Virus record (IMG/VR): IMGVR_UViG_3300023094_000027
Coordinates: 1 to 35,267 of that record
DNA from: a virus
Reading direction: 5' to 3' (one strand)
DNA length: 35,267 bases
In this document: positions 12,512 through 19,681 of the stretch, in pieces
How the letters are laid out: each line of letters opens with the position of its first letter
Position numbering within the stretch: the first letter of the stretch is position 1
Position numbers and translations under genes: made by a program
Notes under the pieces: generated by a model
The model's database searches: none
Told to the model about the DNA's origin: nothing
What the model saw: only the letters and a program-made list of their open reading frames with translations

Positions 12512-12682
12512 ATGTCAAGTAAGCAAACAAAAACAGAAGCTCCTAAAAAGAGCAAGAACTTATCAAAAGTAATGGCTATAATCGGTTGGGCAATCATTAC
12601 CCTAGCCGTAACGTTTGGCGCTGGCATGTATACACAACATACCTTGGCTCAGCCAATACAAGTTGTACAGCCGGGAAAATAG
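12512..12682 (+). CDS. Frame-0 product: signal/anchor peptide (56 aa)
   Basis: A lysine-rich start (SSKQTKTEAPKKSKNLSK), one hydrophobic span (about residues 20-42, VMAIIGWAIITLAVTFGAGM) and a possible signal peptidase site at TLA-Q near residue 47. It stops at TAG 12680-12682, directly after the heptamer GGGAAAA (12673-12679) read as G GGA AAA. Normal translation yields only this short membrane or secreted peptide. The -1 product is listed separately. Confidence 0.7.
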   Translation: MSSKQTKTEAPKKSKNLSKVMAIIGWAIITLAVTFGAGMYTQHTLAQPIQVVQPGK

Positions 12683-13053
12683 AAAGCCTGAAGACTGACC
12701 AGGCTATGCCGGTGAATACGATATCCTCAACAGAGGTGACCAAAAACATTACCCCTGTTAATATAGTGCCGGTTGATTGTACATTAACGAACAAGTACGA
12801 CTGGCCGAAAGACATAGCCTATGCAACATGCATGGCCGAATCTAAGGGCAATATAAACGCTGTAGGCGATGTAAACACAAAATATGTATCATGTGGCCTT
12901 ATGCAAATTAGAACGCTTCCTGGCCGCCCTACATGCGAAGAATTGAAGAACCCAGAGTTCAATATGGAATACGCCTATAGGCTATACAAAGCACACGGCT
13001 TTCAACCTTGGTCGGCGTTCAAAAATAAAAGCTATCTAGAATATATGAGATAA
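12512..13053 (+). CDS. Secreted or anchored lytic transglycosylase made by -1 frameshifting (180 aa)
   Basis: Frame 0 gives the signal/anchor peptide; a -1 slip at GGGAAAA (12673-12679) continues at ATA (12679-12681) for 124 more residues. A perfect 6-bp stem (AGCCTG 12685-12690 with CAGGCT 12700-12705, 9-base loop) begins 5 bases after the heptamer, the classic stimulator arrangement. The downstream part is a small lysozyme-like transglycosylase: WPKDIAYATCMAESKGNINA holds the catalytic-type E-S, followed by SCGLMQIR and the FQPWSAF end, the E-S, G-L-M/F-Q-I, W-S-x-(F/Y) signature of such domains. It should cleave peptidoglycan outside the membrane. Alternatives are internal initiation at ATG 12706 (no signal peptide, poor ribosome site) or a one-base sequencing error. 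Confidence 0.7.
12673..12705 (+). promoter_or_regulatory. Programmed -1 frameshift signal (slippery site and stem-loop)
   Basis: Heptamer GGGAAAA at 12673-12679 in the X XXY YYZ register of the frame-0 gene, the frame-0 TAG right after it, a 5-base spacer, then a perfect 6-bp stem with a 9-base loop (12685-12705). The -1 frame is open from here to 13053. Confidence 0.75.
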
Positions 13054-13066
13054 TGAGAGGGTGACA

Positions 13067-13276
13067 ATGACATTTGATTTAGTAGTTTTAACTATAGCCA
13101 AAGAGTTTTTCTTAGGGTTGGTTCTACCAGCTCTAGCATTCCTGATAGTTATCAGGTTACTCATATGGCTAATTGAGGATATACATGAAAGAATGGAAAT
13201 TTACTATGCACTACGAGGGGCTAACAAGCCCGAGCGAGAATCTTCTGAACCGATGCAGCAAGCAACGCAAGTCTAA
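13067..13276 (+). CDS. Membrane protein next to the transglycosylase (69 aa)
   Basis: One long hydrophobic segment at about residues 10-37 (FFLGLVLPALAFLIVIRLLI), then a charged amphipathic C-terminal half. A GAGAGGGTG site precedes the ATG at 13067, preferred to the GTG at 13061. It is the last rightward gene and could be a holin-like partner of the transglycosylase, but this rests on position only. Its stop overlaps the end of the converging leftward gene by 4 bases. Confidence 0.55.
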   Translation: MTFDLVVLTIAKEFFLGLVLPALAFLIVIRLLIWLIEDIHERMEIYYALRGANKPERESSEPMQQATQV

Positions 13277-13434
13277 AAAGTAACGACGATCATATCGGCT
13301 TCAGGCACTTGTTGTTTTACTTGCTTGACGATGTTTGCTATACCTACTATCCCTATCCAGCCAGCTTCACCAAGTCTCTCGAATTGGTCTGCTGATACTG
13401 TCACCCACGTAGGGCCATCAGGGTTTTTCTCCAT
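13273..13434 (-). CDS. Small hypothetical protein, last leftward gene (53 aa)
   Basis: Begins MEKNPDGPTWVTVSADQFER and continues with a glycine-rich hydrophobic stretch (GWIGIVGIANIV) and a strand. Unrecognised. The start overlaps the previous stop (TGATG), and the stop overlaps the converging rightward gene. Confidence 0.5.
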   Translation of the reverse strand: MEKNPDGPTWVTVSADQFERLGEAGWIGIVGIANIVKQVKQQVPEADMIVVTF

Positions 13435-13574
13435 CACGCAACCAGATCTTCTGGTTCTTCACGCTCTACAAGTCTGAGTTGTGGTCGTTCTGTTACTTTA
13501 GGAAATACAAAGTGATGCTCTTCAAAGACTAACTGTTCCCCTTGGTGAGCTTCAGGTAGGGGTAACTGTTCCAT
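13434..13574 (-). CDS. Small acidic protein downstream of holin (46 aa)
   Basis: An acidic, proline-containing peptide (MEQLPLPEAHQGEQLVFEEH), probably disordered. No clear ribosome binding site is visible. It sits 46 bases after the holin gene and is coupled to the next gene by a TGATG overlap. Confidence 0.4.
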   Translation of the reverse strand: MEQLPLPEAHQGEQLVFEEHHFVFPKVTERPQLRLVEREEPEDLVA

Positions 13575-13620
13575 GTTTTAATGATGCGCTTCAGTTGTAT
13601 CTAAGTCAACATGATATATA

Positions 13621-13809
13621 TCACTGTTTGTTTTTTGGCGCGAAGTATACCGTCAAGAAACCTATCAATGCAACTAATGTACCGTCGATGATTACAGATA
13701 ACGCACCATTAACTTCATCACTTACTGTTACACCTTGTTTAGCTAAGAACCCTACAAGTAGTGCCGCTAGTGCACCTGCTATTGCTTTACTGACTGTTTT
13801 AAGATCCAT
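13621..13809 (-). CDS. Holin
   Basis: A 62-aa protein with two hydrophobic spans (about residues 7-24, VSKAIAGALAALLVGFLAK; and 38-56, VIIDGTLVALIGFLTVYFA) and a short basic end, the shape of a class II holin with both ends on the same side. It lies directly downstream of the amidase gene in the leftward late block, the usual lysis arrangement. It should permeabilise the inner membrane to let the endolysin out. Confidence 0.75.
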   Translation of the reverse strand: MDLKTVSKAIAGALAALLVGFLAKQGVTVSDEVNGALSVIIDGTLVALIGFLTVYFAPKNKQ

Positions 13810-13817
13810 AATAACTC

Positions 13818-14510
13818 CTATTTTACTGTATAATTACCTGGTTTAAGCACAATCGAATCATTAGGTTGTGCTACCCCTATAGCCGCCCACTCAGGGCTAC
13901 CCCAGATGCTACGCGCGAGTTGCTCGACAGTCATTCCTGCTGAACCGTTAATCTCTCCCGTGCTTGCATCACGGCGGAGGCCGATGTTGTACATCAGCGC
14001 CACCGTAGTCGCATCTACTATTGCTTGACTTGAATTTGGCATAGTATCTCCTATAAAATTATTAGCTTCTTGATCTATACGGGTCAGACTTAACGTACCA
14101 GGACACGCGGTATTCCAGTACTTACTATGAGGGACTAGTGGTAAGTTACCATAAGTCTTTCGTATGTTTGCAACAAGCTCACCTATAGTTTTATAATCCC
14201 CATCAGTTCCGTAAGGTGAACACTCAATCTTTATACCGAAAGGGTTTCCGTTTTGGGTAGTTAGGGCGCAGTTTTTTTCTGGTACCATCAGTGTAACTCG
14301 TCCTGCTGAAGCTACATAATTGACACTACCACCTTTTTTATTCTTCGTGTAACTGACTACTCCATCATGGGTAGGCTTCTTGGATGGATCATCCCACCAA
14401 TGTATTTGAATTTCTTGGAATATATATGGTTTCTTGTAATAGGCTAGACACTCTGCTGGAGTGAACCATGAGGTTCTATGTAACTGGGGCACGTTGTCTA
14501 GTTTATACAT
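13818..14510 (-). CDS. Endolysin: N-acetylmuramoyl-L-alanine amidase
   Basis: A 230-aa protein. The N-terminal 150 residues are an Amidase_2/PGRP-type zinc amidase: IQIHWWDDP gives the first zinc ligand (His37), and LVPHSKYWNTACPG gives the second His (128) and the Cys (136). NPFGIKIECSPYG corresponds to the central strand with an acidic residue. It cuts the bond between muramic acid and the stem peptide. Residues 155-230 form a separate C-terminal module (MYNIGLRRDASTGEINGSAG, then WGSPEW), perhaps a wall-binding domain. Next to the holin, it is the main lysis enzyme. No signal peptide is seen, so it depends on the holin. Confidence 0.88.
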   Translation of the reverse strand: MYKLDNVPQLHRTSWFTPAECLAYYKKPYIFQEIQIHWWDDPSKKPTHDGVVSYTKNKKGGSVNYVASAGRVTLMVPEKNCALTTQNGNPFGIKIECSPYGTDGDYKTIGELVANIRKTYGNLPLVPHSKYWNTACPGTLSLTRIDQEANNFIGDTMPNSSQAIVDATTVALMYNIGLRRDASTGEINGSAGMTVEQLARSIWGSPEWAAIGVAQPNDSIVLKPGNYTVK

Positions 14511-14522
14511 GTTATTAGTATA

Positions 14523-14900
14523 TCACTTACTGAGAATACCATTTGCTAGAAGTACGATGATAGCGAGAATAGTTCCAACAGCTGCTATGGCTGCGTAAAT
14601 GCCACCCTTGGTAAGCTGAGAGCCTTTTGCTGCACCGTCAGATGTATTCAAGCGGTCTGATAAAACTTGCACAATTTTCTCTAGTGCATCCATCTGTTCT
14701 TTAGTGGCAACACCCTGACGTAGTTCGTTGAGTAAATCAAACCGCTTCTCAGCTGAAACTTCTGTCTTACGGTTCTCTTCCTTAACCGCAATAAGCGCGG
14801 CATTTAAAGCCTTATCTTTCTCTGCCAACAGAGACTCGAAATATTCCTTTAAAGTATCCACCGACCAAGAACTAGGGCGTAGTCCGTTCTCCTCGCTCAT
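14523..14900 (-). CDS. Coiled-coil protein with C-terminal membrane anchor (125 aa)
   Basis: A long charged helix region (about residues 12-85, heptad-like, e.g. ESLLAEKDKALNAALIAVKE) followed by one hydrophobic span near the C-terminus (about 98-121). This is the shape of phage lysis-cassette proteins such as XhlA-like or Rz-like spanins and antiholins. It lies between the tail genes and the endolysin, so a lysis or membrane role is likely; no exact family match can be named. Confidence 0.6.
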   Translation of the reverse strand: MSEENGLRPSSWSVDTLKEYFESLLAEKDKALNAALIAVKEENRKTEVSAEKRFDLLNELRQGVATKEQMDALEKIVQVLSDRLNTSDGAAKGSQLTKGGIYAAIAAVGTILAIIVLLANGILSK

Positions 14901-14902
14901 TG

Positions 14903-15211
14903 CTAACTCTGTAGTCTAGCATAAAGTAAGTAGGTAAACACAGATGCTAGGACGGAGGCTATAGTAGCAGTCACAATAGTAGGTATGATTTTTCTCTCTT
15001 GGAGCTTTTCAATCGCTAATTGATTAGATTTGTTTGCAGCATCAACTTGCTTAATGGCTAAGTCCAGTTCTCTAAAACGTAGTTCAAAGACTTCATGAGA
15101 CACAAATGTTGCGCTAAAGGTCTGAGTAGTAGCGTTCAGGTCAGACAGTCGAGATGAAAGCCCGTCTATCTTTTCTGCAAGCACCTCGTTAGTAATGTTC
15201 ATATCTGCCAT
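14903..15211 (-). CDS. Coiled-coil protein with C-terminal membrane anchor (102 aa)
   Basis: Built like its downstream neighbour: heptad-type helix (residues about 8-72, including DLAIKQVDAANKSNQLAIEK) and a C-terminal membrane span (about 76-98). The stop is 2 bases before the next start. The pair probably formed by duplication or by parallel recruitment, and may form a hetero-complex at the membrane during lysis. Confidence 0.6.
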   Translation of the reverse strand: MADMNITNEVLAEKIDGLSSRLSDLNATTQTFSATFVSHEVFELRFRELDLAIKQVDAANKSNQLAIEKLQERKIIPTIVTATIASVLASVFTYLLYARLQS

Positions 15212-15272
15212 TATGTACTAATCTATCGAAGCTATTAGTTAAAATTGTTACTTATCATACACATATTTTAGC

Positions 15273-15301
15273 ATTATAGTGTGATAACTGTCACTGTTCA
15301 C
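15273..15301 (-). promoter_or_regulatory. Possible leftward promoter before the lysis genes
   Basis: On the minus strand a perfect TATAAT (15273-15278) with a weak GTGAAC-like -35 17 bp upstream. A near-palindrome GTGATAACTGTCAC overlaps the spacer. It would transcribe the two coiled-coil proteins, amidase and holin separately from the tail genes. The -35 is poor, so confidence is low. Confidence 0.35.
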
Positions 15302-15750
15302 GGTTTCTCTATATCTTGACATTCTTCATTTCCAACGAATCGCTGCCCTAGTGTAACGCCATCATCCATATAACAAAGCTCAATCTCTCTACCGTTCCTA
15401 CCATTTTTACCAGTAGCTCCAGGCACAGGCGTATTTGTAATAATTGGTTGCTGGATTATGGTGTTGGTAGATGCAGAGTCCTTACCATCCTTGCCATTTT
15501 TACCATCTTTCCCATCAACGCCGTTGAAATAGTCAACTCCTAGTACTGGGGTGACACCGTCTAACCCATCGTGTGGCCTTTCAAACTCCTGCTGTTTTAG
15601 TTCCTCTACTTGAGTAGCTAAAGAGTTTAGCTGAGAATCCAATTTTAACTGGTACCTCACGTAAAAGCCAAATGAAATTATAAATAACGAACAGGCGATA
15701 ATTGTTGCGTAGAGGGTACGACGTAGCCGTTTCTCCTCTTCGTCACCCAT
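15298..15750 (-). CDS. Membrane-anchored collagen-like protein (150 aa)
   Basis: A basic N-terminus (EEEKRLRRT), one membrane span (about residues 13-31), a short coiled coil (SQLNSLATQVEELKQQ), then collagen-type G-x-y triplets (GKDGKNGKDGKD and GATGKNGRNG) around a Thr/Ile/Pro linker, and a C-terminal part with two cysteines. The layout (anchor, trimerising coil, collagen stalk, tip) points to an extended surface fibre. Such a protein could be displayed on the infected cell or be a fibre that keeps its membrane helix inside the virion. Lies between the fibres and the lysis genes. Confidence 0.6.
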   Translation of the reverse strand: MGDEEEKRLRRTLYATIIACSLFIISFGFYVRYQLKLDSQLNSLATQVEELKQQEFERPHDGLDGVTPVLGVDYFNGVDGKDGKNGKDGKDSASTNTIIQQPIITNTPVPGATGKNGRNGREIELCYMDDGVTLGQRFVGNEECQDIEKP

Positions 15751-15751
15751 G

Positions 15752-16135
15752 CTAATCTCTCGTTCTGAGTCTTATCTGGTAGTTAGCAGCAGAGCCGCCA
15801 GCGACAGTAACATTAATCTTCAAGTTCGTGGCATTAAACGAATCGAAGGTTGCTGCAAGCTCTTCTACCCATGCTACACCACTCCACTCCCATATTGATA
15901 TAAGCTTGTTGGTAGCGCCGTCCAAGTAGCTAACCCCAGCTACACCATCGACACTCTCCCATACTACAGACTGTCTTGTACCATCAGTCCAACCTCGACA
16001 GATGTGTTTGTCACCACCTGACTCACCACCGAACAAGTACACATCAAATTCAGCTTCAATAGGCTGTGCAGCAGTGCTAATAGTTTTTATTCCTGTGCTA
16101 CCGTATGAAACTGTGCTTACTTTTGTGAAACCCAT
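15752..16135 (-). CDS. Small tail/fibre-associated beta protein (127 aa)
   Basis: Strand-rich (GFTKVSTVSYGSTGIKTIST, later NLKINVTVAGG), ending SAANYQIRLRTRD. Composition resembles phage fibre tip or decoration proteins. The ATG at 16135 with GGAGGA 4-9 bases upstream is used rather than the ORF start at 16168. It follows the tail-fibre gene. Specific function unknown. Confidence 0.6.
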   Translation of the reverse strand: MGFTKVSTVSYGSTGIKTISTAAQPIEAEFDVYLFGGESGGDKHICRGWTDGTRQSVVWESVDGVAGVSYLDGATNKLISIWEWSGVAWVEELAATFDSFNATNLKINVTVAGGSAANYQIRLRTRD

Positions 16136-16149
16136 TATTCCTCCTTTAA

Positions 16150-16917
16150 TTAAGCTGCTTCGTACCATCCAGATAGCTCAAGCACATCACCTGAAGCCCA
16201 AGTAAAGGGTACGTTGGCATTAGAGTTAACAATTTCGTTAGCAGACCATACTGTGTACGTTCCGCCGGAATAGCTTATACGAGCATATACGGTTGTGGTT
16301 GAAAGGTATGTAGCCATACCTGGATAACCTGAAGAAGCGCTTGTGTCATAAGCTACTATGTTACCAAAGCATGACTGTACCCCATAACCACTTTTTGCAG
16401 TAACAGGTAAACCAAAATTCCATAGACCATTACCGCCAGCTGTACCACTACCCCAAGTCAAGACAACTCGATAGTATATATGTTTACCCATCTGACGATA
16501 GGTGCCTGTAATCGTACCACTACCGATTGTATTAGCTGTACCAGAGTTCCCCCATGTAGGTGTATAAGATACAGAAGCCTTGGTGTTAAAAGGAACCCCA
16601 CCTATGTTGACTATCCCTGAACCTTTCGGAACTAAATTTATATCAATATTTGTGTCACCACCTGTAGATGATAATGTTGGCCCGTTACCTGTTGCGGCGT
16701 TTGCAACAGTAAACTCATTTACAGCAGAAGAAGTGGCTGTTACTTTGAATAGCTCGTTCCCATTCAAGTCATTAAAACCTGAGGTAGGGATAGCAGCTCC
16801 AAGCAATAGGTTAGTTCTTGTGATTTTTTTCGTTATAGCACCAGAGTTATCAACAATCGCCAAAGGGTCTGTAGACCCTGGGGTTGTTAATGCTGGTAGT
16901 TCGGTAATCTTAGGCAT
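16150..16917 (-). CDS. Tail fibre / receptor-binding protein
   Basis: A 255-aa protein opening MPKITELPALTTPGSTDPLA, the short N-terminal tail-attachment repeat often seen in fibre and tail-spike proteins, then a repetitive Ser/Thr/Gly/Asn-rich shaft (GNGPTLSSTGGDTNIDINL) and a C-terminal globular beta domain rich in Tyr, Trp and Gly (GKHIYYRVVLTWGSGTAGG). It is directly after the tail-hub gene. It most likely binds the host surface. Confidence 0.75.
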   Translation of the reverse strand: MPKITELPALTTPGSTDPLAIVDNSGAITKKITRTNLLLGAAIPTSGFNDLNGNELFKVTATSSAVNEFTVANAATGNGPTLSSTGGDTNIDINLVPKGSGIVNIGGVPFNTKASVSYTPTWGNSGTANTIGSGTITGTYRQMGKHIYYRVVLTWGSGTAGGNGLWNFGLPVTAKSGYGVQSCFGNIVAYDTSASSGYPGMATYLSTTTVYARISYSGGTYTVWSANEIVNSNANVPFTWASGDVLELSGWYEAA

Positions 16918-16940
16918 TTATTAATCCTTATCTATTATTA

Positions 16941-16949
16941 ATTATACAT
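16941..16949 (-). promoter_or_regulatory. Possible internal late promoter (TATAAT box)
   Basis: TATAATTAATAATAG on the minus strand directly after the stop of the hub gene and before the fibre gene, preceded by TG. The box matches the pattern of other gene junctions in the late block (27611-27616, 20067-20072) but no -35 is visible. Confidence 0.25.
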
Positions 16950-16951
16950 TA

Positions 16952-19678
16952 CTAGCTAGGCGCATCGGGAGTCTCTAAGTTCTCCTGAATTTTGAGTTGC
17001 CGCTTCAAATCCTCAAGACGCTTATTGATTGAAGGGGTAATGCTATCGAGTTGGATGGTGAGCACATCGGGGGTGTAAGTTTTTGCGACTACCTGTAATT
17101 TAAGCGCATCTACATAGTTACCAAAGTTCCTGAAGCCAATCATATCACCGACATTAATACTCTCAATGTCATATTGCTTTGAGAGAATATTGATGGTGCT
17201 GCGGTATTGAATCTTATTCTTAGAATCTATAACGCCGTTCGAGAGTATGTCTGCACTACTATCTAATATGACTCGACCATCAGAGTTTTGTTCAAGCCTA
17301 CGCCTAGTCCTTGTAGCTGGTGTTTCAGTATAGTTATTGAATAAAGCTACTCCTGGTGTAACTTCACCGCCTGTAAATATAACTCGGTTTGTTGAGTCTC
17401 CTATTGATGCTCGAAGATCAAGAGTCTTTATATGCTTACCCAAGAAGAATGTATGCGTTGCTTCACTCGATCGCTCACGATAGTAGACTGTATTATCCCC
17501 AAGACCTACATAGTAATACCAGTTACTAGGCATAAGCTCAACAACCTTTTGTAATACATCCGCGTAGGTATTGTTGTTGAACGTATAACTCACGACCGTG
17601 CTTGTGGTAGAGATAGAAGTGGGTGTTCGCATAGTGTAGAAGTCGTAAGCTAACCCGTCTGCTGTAGCATCCTCTGTAAACTTATCCATAGCTTCTCTTG
17701 CTATATCTGAGGGATCGTACGAGTTGAACACTACTTTTGTATCGCCATCGTCGTTTGTAATCGGGTATTGATCCAAATCCCACCCGTAAGAACTAAGCTC
17801 GACTATAGTACTCTCAGTGTCACCGTATCTTGTGCTGAAGTCCGATATGAAACCAGTGAATATCCTGAGGCCATTAGGCGCACCTACAGTCGCTAAGATA
17901 GTCTCACCATCTTCAGTTAGTATCTCTTCCCCAGCCTCAGTAAGTAGAGGTTCTACAGAACCATAAAATACATATACATCAACTCGGTTATTATGATTTA
18001 CTGACGAGCCAGGGCCAACTTGATTACGACTATCTACACTAGCTAAGATAGGGAAACCATCCTCTGTTGTTATAGTAGTACCCGCTTCAGTTTGCAATGG
18101 CCCTGTATCTACACCGAGTGAGTCAGAGTTTCGTGCTAGTTCTAATACCATTGTAGAGCCTGTGCTGTTTATCTCTTGTGAAAATGTTGGTTCAGTAATC
18201 ACATCCTTCCAGACTTCGATATAAGTTCCATCTTCGTCGTAAACTTTGTATAAGATTGTTTTCTCTTCTAGCGCATCTGTGTCGCGACGTATGAATCCGT
18301 TAGCTTGGCCGCCAATTAATATAGTACCTTTGGCTTCTCGATACCCATGCAATTTCCTTGATACTGACCCGCCCAAAACAATCGTGCCTTTGGCTTCTCT
18401 TGAAAACACATTAGGACTTATTACTATATACCCCGTTTTAGTTTCAGTATCGTTAGTTACCCCATTGCTTGAGTATAACTCTACTGTGTAGGTACCTGTT
18501 GAGGTGTAATTATGAGTGGGGTTTTGGCTAGTGGAGGTACCACCATCCCCGAAGTCCCATAGCCAATCATCAGGCGATCCGGTAGATGTATCTGTGAATG
18601 AGACATTCGTGGGAGTCGTACCCGTTCTCGGAGAACCTACAAAATTAGCACTAACTGTCGGTAGCTCTTCTCCGTATATCTCTAATGCTAAATCTGATGC
18701 TAGGTCACTTGTATTGTTAGGGTTTATAACATAGCTGCTTGCACCGCCAAACGTAGCCTCGGAAAAACTACCAGTGTAGTTACTTATAGGGGTAGCGCTG
18801 ACCGCATAAAATGTGTTGCCAGCACTACTAAAATTTGATGTTAACACAACGTAAAAATTTTGGCCCTCTAGCACTGTTACAGGGGAGAAACTCACAGTGA
18901 ACTCATTGGCAATCGAATAATCAGTTCCAGTTATAGAAGCGGCTGAGGCAGCAGTACCAGACCTAACTAGAGTGTCTGAATTATCCCGTATTTCGTAAAG
19001 TATATCAGTGTTTGGGTTATTATTTTTGCTTACCCTAAATTTGAACCCATCAATAGCATAATTACCGACCGCTAAGTTGATCTTTTGTTTTACTCTTGCT
19101 GCACTATGTAAAAATGTTATACCTATACCTACAGGGAAGCCAATGTCCCCAAACATAAATTTAACAGTGGCTTGATCCGTGAAAGAATCTGATATCCAAC
19201 TAGACCCGTTATAGTATTTAGCAATGAAATTCCCAAAGCTAGAGTCGTATGGGTAAGTAACATATATCCCCCCATTAGACAAACTGTTTTCGCTGTAGTA
19301 AATAAGGTAGTAATTTGAACTATTAAATGTGCCTGAATCAGCTTGTATAACCACCCAATAATTAGTACCTGAGTTTAAAGAGACTGGAGAACCGAAGTCA
19401 ATAGTATTCCAGATTAAATTACCAGTTGGTGAAGCAGTAGTACTTGCGATTGTGGAACCAGGTAAATCGTTGATCTGAGTCTTTATTGACACACGGATTG
19501 GCCCTGGCGATCCATTTGTATTAGTCTGTAAATATAGGTATCTGCTAGACGTCGTTTTGCGTGGCATAAAACGGAATGCGCTCTGATTGGTTGTATTAAT
19601 TATCTTAGCCCAGGTCTGGTTTAAAGACGTGGCGGGCTTAAAGATATAATAGTTCGATAGCTTTGGGATTAGAGCCAT
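16952..19678 (-). CDS. Tail hub / Tal-like protein with adhesion domains (908 aa)
   Basis: A mosaic protein. Residues about 20-335 are two related beta-sandwich domains like choice-of-anchor/carbohydrate-binding modules (each with FRF/FKF strands and a YWVVIQADSG or FYVVLTSNFS strand). Residues about 340-425 are a PKD domain (FTDTSTGSPDDWLWDFGDGG, then NPTHNYTSTGTYTVELY). Next come two REAKGTI-x-x-GG repeats and two TEAG-x5-TEDG-x3-ILA repeats. Residues about 490-880 look like a tail hub/Tal domain (SYGWDLDQYPI, VIFTGGEVTPG), ending in a charged helix. It lies after the distal tail gene, as expected for a baseplate hub. The usual order places such adhesion modules at the C-terminus; here they are N-terminal. 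Confidence 0.75.
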   Translation of the reverse strand: MALIPKLSNYYIFKPATSLNQTWAKIINTTNQSAFRFMPRKTTSSRYLYLQTNTNGSPGPIRVSIKTQINDLPGSTIASTTASPTGNLIWNTIDFGSPVSLNSGTNYWVVIQADSGTFNSSNYYLIYYSENSLSNGGIYVTYPYDSSFGNFIAKYYNGSSWISDSFTDQATVKFMFGDIGFPVGIGITFLHSAARVKQKINLAVGNYAIDGFKFRVSKNNNPNTDILYEIRDNSDTLVRSGTAASAASITGTDYSIANEFTVSFSPVTVLEGQNFYVVLTSNFSSAGNTFYAVSATPISNYTGSFSEATFGGASSYVINPNNTSDLASDLALEIYGEELPTVSANFVGSPRTGTTPTNVSFTDTSTGSPDDWLWDFGDGGTSTSQNPTHNYTSTGTYTVELYSSNGVTNDTETKTGYIVISPNVFSREAKGTIVLGGSVSRKLHGYREAKGTILIGGQANGFIRRDTDALEEKTILYKVYDEDGTYIEVWKDVITEPTFSQEINSTGSTMVLELARNSDSLGVDTGPLQTEAGTTITTEDGFPILASVDSRNQVGPGSSVNHNNRVDVYVFYGSVEPLLTEAGEEILTEDGETILATVGAPNGLRIFTGFISDFSTRYGDTESTIVELSSYGWDLDQYPITNDDGDTKVVFNSYDPSDIAREAMDKFTEDATADGLAYDFYTMRTPTSISTTSTVVSYTFNNNTYADVLQKVVELMPSNWYYYVGLGDNTVYYRERSSEATHTFFLGKHIKTLDLRASIGDSTNRVIFTGGEVTPGVALFNNYTETPATRTRRRLEQNSDGRVILDSSADILSNGVIDSKNKIQYRSTINILSKQYDIESINVGDMIGFRNFGNYVDALKLQVVAKTYTPDVLTIQLDSITPSINKRLEDLKRQLKIQENLETPDAPS

Positions 19679-19681
19679 CTA

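Noticed and set aside
13067-13276. Calling this membrane protein a holin.
   Set aside because: It has one long span and a charged C-terminal half; the 62-aa two-span protein next to the amidase is the better holin.
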